This document shows positions 20,141 to 23,411 of a stretch of DNA of 23,411 nucleotides, piece by piece. The notes under the pieces were generated by a model. That model did no database searches. It was not told the origin of the DNA and worked only from the letters and a program-made list of their open reading frames with translations. A program made the position numbers and the translations under genes. The DNA is taken from positions 1 through 23,411 of the IMG/VR virus record IMGVR_UViG_3300042379_000314; one strand, written 5' to 3'. The DNA comes from a virus. Each line of letters opens with the position of its first letter. The first letter of the stretch is position 1.

Positions 20141-20377
20141 TTATAAGTTGTTTAAAATTGATTGATATTTTTTAGGCGTTTTGTTGTACATTTTAACAGT
20201 GTGAGTACTTTGCCAAGCGTTAACATAAACCTCGTTAATTATAGCGGTTTTTTTACCTGGAGCGGTTAAGATCCAATTTCCAGAACCTAAAACGCCCTCA
20301 CATATTTGAAAAGTTATACTATTTTCGAGTTCCGCATAACGTTGTATTAATTTGTCGATTTGTTGGAAGTTGTACAT
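20141..20377 (-). CDS. Hypothetical 78-residue protein
   Basis: The product starts MYNFQQIDKLIQRYAELENS (a helix), followed by a beta-rich part (GNWILTAPGKKTAIINEVYV, about 32-51). There are no catalytic motifs. It begins two bases after the stop of the small membrane peptide at 20380. Unrecognised. Confidence 0.7.
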   Translation of the reverse strand: MYNFQQIDKLIQRYAELENSITFQICEGVLGSGNWILTAPGKKTAIINEVYVNAWQSTHTVKMYNKTPKKYQSILNNL

Positions 20378-20379
20378 AA

Positions 20380-20478
20380 TTAAAGTTGTATTAAGATTGA
20401 AATGATTAAGATAAAAAAAGTTAATAAGGTAGCTTTTACCTTTGTGTTGGTTGCTGAGTGTGGTTTTTTAGGTTGCAT
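20380..20478 (-). CDS. 32-residue membrane peptide
   Basis: The frame from ATG 20478 overlaps the end of the preceding minus gene by 11 bases. The product has a basic N-terminal half (MQPKKPHSATNTKVKA) and a hydrophobic C-terminal half (LLTFFILIISILIQL), a single membrane anchor. Short membrane peptides of this layout are common in phage early regions. Function unknown. Confidence 0.5.
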   Translation of the reverse strand: MQPKKPHSATNTKVKATLLTFFILIISILIQL

Positions 20479-20623
20479 TTTTAAGTATTTTAAAAGCCTC
20501 ATTAAATTGCTTATAATTATAAAAGTCTAAATTGTAATTCCGACAAATAAAATGTAATTTGTGCAAATCAACTGTGAAAAAATAGTCGCTAATTCCGTTG
20601 GTAAAAGTTATTTTTTCGTACAT
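20468..20623 (-). CDS. Hypothetical 51-residue aromatic protein
   Basis: The frame starts at ATG 20623, two bases after the stop of the preceding gene. The product (MYEKITFTNGISDYFFTVDL and onward) is rich in Y and F and looks like a small alpha-beta fold. No known motifs. Confidence 0.6.
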   Translation of the reverse strand: MYEKITFTNGISDYFFTVDLHKLHFICRNYNLDFYNYKQFNEAFKILKNAT

Positions 20624-20625
20624 AA

Positions 20626-20973
20626 TTAATCTATTTTAGCGTTTACAACTTCATAAACATATAAAGTAAGGTTATTAGAATAAAGATCAAATTTATTTTC
20701 TTTCCAAAGTTCGATTTGGCTTGTCGTAGCTTCATAACTTTGAGCGTCAACCAAAACACTATAAAAAACTACATTTGTTTGTTCCTCATCTAATTGGCAA
20801 AAATCTTTATTAAAGTCATAACCTAAAGAGGCTAAATGTTTTTCAATAGCTTGATAAACGTCGCCAGCAATATACTTGCCGTTCGTATCGTAATTGTTGA
20901 CGTTGTCAAGTTCTCCATTTTCGTAATTGTCAACATAAATGTTGTGAGAGCATTCGATTAAAAAAGTTGTCAT
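20626..20973 (-). CDS. Acidic 115-residue protein
   Basis: The product is clearly acidic (D and E well above K and R) and aromatic, without Cys clusters or catalytic motifs. It contains TNGKYIAGDVYQAIEKHL (about 30-47), probably a helix, and a beta-rich C-terminus. The next upstream gene is also highly acidic, so the pair may be DNA-mimic-type host-defence inhibitors; this is inference from charge and location only. Confidence 0.7.
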   Translation of the reverse strand: MTTFLIECSHNIYVDNYENGELDNVNNYDTNGKYIAGDVYQAIEKHLASLGYDFNKDFCQLDEEQTNVVFYSVLVDAQSYEATTSQIELWKENKFDLYSNNLTLYVYEVVNAKID

Positions 20974-21000
20974 AATATTTGTTTTTTAGATTTGTAATAG

Positions 21001-21021
21001 ACTAGCCGAAGCTAGTTTCGG
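21001..21021 (-). promoter_or_regulatory. Intergenic RNA hairpin with UUCG loop and an alternative pairing
   Basis: On the minus-strand RNA, ACUAGC-UUCG-GCUAGU forms a 6-bp stem with the very stable UUCG tetraloop. The same bases can instead form CCGAA-ACUAGC-UUCGG. The two pairings exclude each other and their arms interleave. It lies between the 121- and 115-residue genes and lacks a T run, so it is not an obvious terminator. It may adjust message stability or translation. Confidence 0.5.
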
Positions 21022-21025
21022 ACAT

Positions 21026-21391
21026 TTAGTCCTCGTCAGTATTACTATCAAATAAGTGATCGAAGTCGCTAAAATTATCTTCGATAAAGTCCGCCATAGT
21101 TTCTGGCAATTCGCATAAGTCGGAAACTTCAAAATAATTAATACTTTCCAAATTGCCATAACCGTTAAATTTTACATAGTCATGCGAATAGTTATAGTCG
21201 CCGTAAAAAATTGCCTGAGCTACTTTTAAACCGTCACCAGGATTAGGATAAAAAGTATTGAAAAAATCTTCATCGTTATTATAAATTTCGTTATCATAAT
21301 AACCAGCAGACTGGCAATAGATGTTATTCAATTCAATTAATTGACTTTCTGAAAAACGGTTGATTTCAAATAAAATAGTTTCTGAGTTCAT
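21026..21391 (-). CDS. Very acidic 121-residue protein, possible DNA mimic or anti-defence protein
   Basis: By eye there are about 26 Asp/Glu against three Lys/Arg. The central motif YGDYNYSHDYVKFNGYGNLES (about 63-83) is a segment I associate with conserved proteins of Bacteroidota plasmids and phages, some labelled antirestriction, but I cannot confirm it. High negative charge and small size suit DNA mimics that inhibit restriction enzymes or nucleoid proteins. It is the second gene from the minus promoter, so it should be made early. Confidence 0.72.
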   Translation of the reverse strand: MNSETILFEINRFSESQLIELNNIYCQSAGYYDNEIYNNDEDFFNTFYPNPGDGLKVAQAIFYGDYNYSHDYVKFNGYGNLESINYFEVSDLCELPETMADFIEDNFSDFDHLFDSNTDED

Positions 21392-21419
21392 AATATTTAT
21401 ATTTATAGATTAATATTTA

Positions 21420-21662
21420 TTAAATTGTAAAATTGTTATGATCTAAATTGTTAATCCATTTAAACCAGGATTCAACTCGATCAACATTTAAAGACAAATA
21501 TTTATTTTCGGCTGCCCATTGCTGCCAAACTTCACCATCTTGACAAGCTAATATTATAATATATTTGTCTCCATCTTCATAATGAAATGACACATCCGCG
21601 CCAGATAATTTTTGAGATTCGGTAACGTTTAAAAAACATCCTAAATACTTAATAGTTTCCAT
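21420..21662 (-). CDS. Hypothetical 80-residue acidic protein, first gene of the minus unit
   Basis: First gene after the minus promoter at 21715. The product (METIKYLGCFLNVTESQKLS and onward) has several Trp (VWQQWAAEN, SWFKW) and an acidic middle (FHYEDGDKY). No known family. First place in the unit suggests early, strong expression. Confidence 0.7.
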   Translation of the reverse strand: METIKYLGCFLNVTESQKLSGADVSFHYEDGDKYIIILACQDGEVWQQWAAENKYLSLNVDRVESWFKWINNLDHNNFTI

Positions 21663-21707
21663 AATTGTAATTTGTTTTTAGATTAAAAGATTTTTTTATT
21701 TGATATT

Positions 21708-21715
21708 CAAATGTA
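21708..21715 (-). promoter_or_regulatory. TAnnTTTG -7 box for the minus unit
   Basis: On the minus strand TACATTTG, the same octamer as the plus promoter at 21800. The two point away from each other across about 85 bases of A+T-rich DNA. Confidence 0.6.
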
Positions 21716-21750
21716 CAAAAACATGTATTAATAATAATATTTGCTAATTG

Positions 21751-21771
21751 ACTTTAACATAACTTTAACAC
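21751..21771. repeat. Direct repeat between divergent promoters
   Basis: ACTTTAACA occurs at 21751 and 21762, 11 bases apart (about one helical turn), in the middle of the divergent promoter region. This spacing suits two sites for one regulator on the same face of the DNA. Confidence 0.5.
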
Positions 21772-21799
21772 AATTAAGGTATTAAATATATTTTATTTA

Positions 21800-21813
21800 T
21801 ACATTTGTACAAA
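21800..21813 (+). promoter_or_regulatory. Terminase promoter with overlapping palindrome
   Basis: TACATTTG (21800-21807) is the -7 box. The perfect palindrome TTTGTACAAA (21804-21813) overlaps it and covers the likely transcription start. The minus promoter has TTTTTGTACATTTG, so the core TTTGTACA is present at both. Confidence 0.55.
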
Positions 21814-21829
21814 CTAATAATAAAAACTT

Positions 21830-22381
21830 ATGGGAAAGAAAAAACAAATACAAGTGACATCGGCTGGATCTACATTGACAAAAGAACCTGAAAGGAGAGG
21901 AACGCCAGAAGTAAGAGCAAAGCTATTAAATAGAGCGCTTGACATCATCCGAGATATACAGGAGAACGGCGCAACGTTAACCCAAGCGTGCAAAGATCAA
22001 GATATAACACGGATGCAGTTTATAGACTATATCGAGAAAGATATACGACTAGTTGACGCATATGCGCGAGCCGTCGAATATCGTAACGACTTGAAAGCGG
22101 AAAACATCATAAGGTTAGCACATAGCAGGGTAAACGACTTCTATACAGACAAAGACGGCAACATACGTCCCAACCCAGTCGCAGTACAAAGGGATCGACT
22201 TATAATTGATAGCGAAAAATGGTTATTAAGTAAGTTAGCGCCGAAGAAGTATGGCGACCGTATCCAGATAGACGCCGAAGTAAAACACACCGCGCCGCTT
22301 AGCATTGACCAGGTAAACGACATCTTAAAGCAGCTAGACAATAACACTATTGATATAACACCAGAAGCGGAAGCGGAATAG
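21830..22381 (+). CDS. terS: Terminase small subunit
   Basis: The 183-residue product has a basic N-terminus, a helix-turn-helix-like DNA-binding part (about 47-68, GATLTQACKDQDITRMQFID), and WLLSKLAPKKYGDR (131-144), a segment typical of phage small terminases. The large terminase gene follows, as expected. It selects phage DNA for packaging and regulates the large subunit. The gene uses many CGN and GCG codons and is noticeably richer in G+C than the genes around it, so it may have a different recent origin. The end (PEAEAE, stop at 22381) leads into a repeat that continues the same theme in the +1 frame. Confidence 0.88.
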   Translation: MGKKKQIQVTSAGSTLTKEPERRGTPEVRAKLLNRALDIIRDIQENGATLTQACKDQDITRMQFIDYIEKDIRLVDAYARAVEYRNDLKAENIIRLAHSRVNDFYTDKDGNIRPNPVAVQRDRLIIDSEKWLLSKLAPKKYGDRIQIDAEVKHTAPLSIDQVNDILKQLDNNTIDITPEAEAE

Positions 22382-22382
22382 T

Positions 22383-22487
22383 GCAACCGTTGAAGCGGAA
22401 GCCGTTAACGCTGCAACCGTGAGAGCGGAAGCCGTTAACGCTGCAACCGTTGGAGCGAGAGCCGTTAACGCTGCAACCGCTGAAGCG
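22383..22487 (+). repeat. 30-bp tandem repeat, 3.5 copies
   Basis: Three units start at 22383, 22413 and 22443 with a half unit at 22473. Each starts GCAACCG and ends GCCGTTAACGCT, and differs at a few central positions. It is G+C-rich in an A+T-rich genome. The +1 frame encodes a 10-residue unit ATVEAEAVNA. Confidence 0.9.
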
Positions 22488-22574
22488 AACCAACCCAAAG
22501 CGGAGGCGGTGAAAACGTTTGAACTTTTGAAAGCCAGAGGCGGGCGGGGATATAAACACCAAAAAAATTTTTAG
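22383..22574 (+). pseudogene. Possible frame-shifted C-terminal extension of the small terminase
   Basis: In the +1 frame relative to terS, the region after its stop is open to TAG 22572 and reads as protein: repeats of ATVEAEAVNA, then QPKAEAVKTFELLKARGG and a basic end. The terS frame itself ends in EAEAE, the same theme. No ATG starts this frame. Either a single-base change truncated an ancestral longer terS, or a +1 shift at GAA-TAG joins them, or the region is untranslated. Confidence 0.4.
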
Positions 22575-22608
22575 CAATTTTGAGCCATATCTTTTTTTAC
22601 TTTTTCCA

Positions 22609-22638
22609 TTGTTATAACAAATATTATTTTTATATTTG
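22609..22638 (+). promoter_or_regulatory. Promoter ahead of the large terminase gene
   Basis: TTG (22609-22611), 19-base spacer, TATATTTG (22631-22638): the best full match to the Bacteroidota consensus in the window. About 90 bases of very A+T-rich leader follow; a second weaker match (TTG 22687, TAAATTTA 22712) lies inside it. Confidence 0.75.
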
Positions 22639-22735
22639 CACTTTAACTTTACTAATAATAGTAAGGGGATATTTCTATTGAGTAAATTGGTCTTTTTAAA
22701 ATTTTTTTTTATAAATTTACACCAAATATTTTTTT

Positions 22736-23411
22736 ATGCTAAATGGTCTAAGTCCTTTACAAATACTGCAAGCTAGATTAATGGGGGATAGTTTGGCTTT
22801 TACTAAGTATTTCTTTCAGAAACGGTTTAATAGGAGTTTTGTTGTAAATAGTCATCACGAGATTATTTGCAAGGCTATGGATAGAATATTGCGGGGAGAG
22901 TTAAAAAGGGTTTGTATAAGTATAGCACCGAGATATGGCAAGACTGAATTGGCTGTTAAGAATTTTATCGCTTTGGGATTGGCACATAATCCAAGTAGCA
23001 AGTTTATTCATTTGAGTTATAGTGGTAGTTTGGCTGAGGACAATAGTGAGAGTGTAAGGGATTTTGTTGATAGTGAGGATTATAGTGCTATATTCCCTTA
23101 TGTTGAGTTGAGTAAGAGTAGTGCTAGTAAAAGTAAGTGGGCGACTACTGTTGGTGGTGGTGTTTATGCAACTGCGACTGGAGGACAGATTACAGGGTTT
23201 GGTGCTGGAGAGGTTGATAGGGATATTTTGGGTGCGATGCCAGATGAGAAGAAAAATAGCTTTGCGGGTGCGATTATTATTGATGATGCGTTAAAGCCTG
23301 ATGATGCGTTGAGTGATTTGAAAAGGCAGAGGGTTAATGAAAGGTTTGAGAATACGATTAGGTCAAGGACTAACAGTAGAGATACGCCTATTATAGTTAT
23401 TGGTCAAAGAC
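22736..23411 (+). CDS. terL: Terminase large subunit, N-terminal ATPase part (runs off the window)
   Basis: From ATG 22736, 225 complete codons are visible. The packaging ATPase motifs are SIAPRYGKTE (62-71) as Walker A, IHLSYSGSLAEDNS (91-104) as an adenine/coupling-region landmark, ATATGGQITGFGAG (145-158), and AIIIDDALKP (179-188) as Walker B. The segment RQRVNERFENTIRSR (198-211) followed by TPIIVIGQR (217-225) is typical of the Terminase_6 type. The C-terminal nuclease domain lies outside the window. The enzyme pumps DNA into the prohead and cuts the concatemer. The gene has its own promoter and favours AGT, GAG and AGG codons, unlike the small terminase. Confidence 0.93.
   Translation, partial: MLNGLSPLQILQARLMGDSLAFTKYFFQKRFNRSFVVNSHHEIICKAMDRILRGELKRVCISIAPRYGKTELAVKNFIALGLAHNPSSKFIHLSYSGSLAEDNSESVRDFVDSEDYSAIFPYVELSKSSASKSKWATTVGGGVYATATGGQITGFGAGEVDRDILGAMPDEKKNSFAGAIIIDDALKPDDALSDLKRQRVNERFENTIRSRTNSRDTPIIVIGQR

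Noticed and set aside
22347-22577. Minus-strand frame across the 30-bp repeat
   Set aside because: Its repeats only mirror the tandem repeat on the other strand, it overlaps the end of terS, and it has no promoter or neighbours on that strand.
22640-22730. Interleaved pairing in the large-terminase leader (TTTACT/AGTAAA and ATATTT/AAATAT)
   Set aside because: The arms are short and low-complexity in an extremely A+T-rich stretch; chance pairing is likely.

Overview
The window is a dense, A+T-rich stretch of a tailed double-stranded DNA phage (or a complete-looking prophage segment) of a Bacteroidota host, most likely a member of the Flavobacteriia. The main reason is the promoter type. TAnnTTTG -7 boxes recur at the heads of transcription units (5840, 7643, 9671, 10642, 12033, 21800, 22631), sometimes with a TTG 18-21 bases upstream, and starts are A-rich with no clear Shine-Dalgarno sequence. 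The tail-fibre protein also carries motifs common in Bacteroidota phage fibres. No integrase, repressor or tRNA is recognisable, so a lytic lifestyle is possible but not proven.

Layout. (1) 1-8352, plus strand, late functions: end of a tail protein, a two-domain beta-rich protein, a 1077-residue tail fibre with collar domain and 16-residue repeats, then a lysis region (holin-like membrane protein, membrane-anchored coiled-coil protein, GH24 lysozyme, a metallophosphoesterase, a predicted unimolecular spanin). A NUMOD4-HNH-AP2 homing endonuclease has been inserted just after the spanin gene. A bidirectional terminator sits at 8333-8360. (2) 8405-9611, minus strand: a short operon of very small proteins and a second HNH nuclease. 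(3) 9671-18422, plus strand, replication region: small genes, a 147-residue protein, an SSB-like protein with an acidic tail, a primase/DUF3987 helicase, an iteron-rich A+T-rich region that looks like the replication origin, an SF2 helicase, a VRR-NUC nuclease, a DUF3310 protein and a lipoprotein. A second bidirectional terminator lies at 18425-18451. (4) 18433-21662, minus strand: about ten small, mostly unrecognised accessory proteins. (5) 21800-23411, plus strand: terminase small subunit, a 30-bp tandem repeat, and the start of the large terminase. In a circular or permuted genome the last unit would lead through head and tail genes back to unit 1.

How it works together. Divergent promoters at 9616/9671 and 21708/21800 and back-to-back terminators at 8333 and 18425 divide the window into four transcription units. 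Within units, genes are tightly coupled by TAATG and ATGA overlaps. The most unusual feature is a set of four 5' leaders (7662, 10660, 11208, 12046), three of them in the replication unit. Each lies between its own TAnnTTTG-type promoter and a start codon, and each contains two helices whose arms interleave in the order A-B-A'-B', the signature of an RNA pseudoknot. The helix sequences differ from leader to leader, but the arrangement is the same. The leader before the SSB-like gene is a compact classical H-type pseudoknot followed by an A-rich unpaired linker, closely resembling in layout the T4 gene 32 autoregulatory site. This suggests a phage RNA-level regulon for replication genes.
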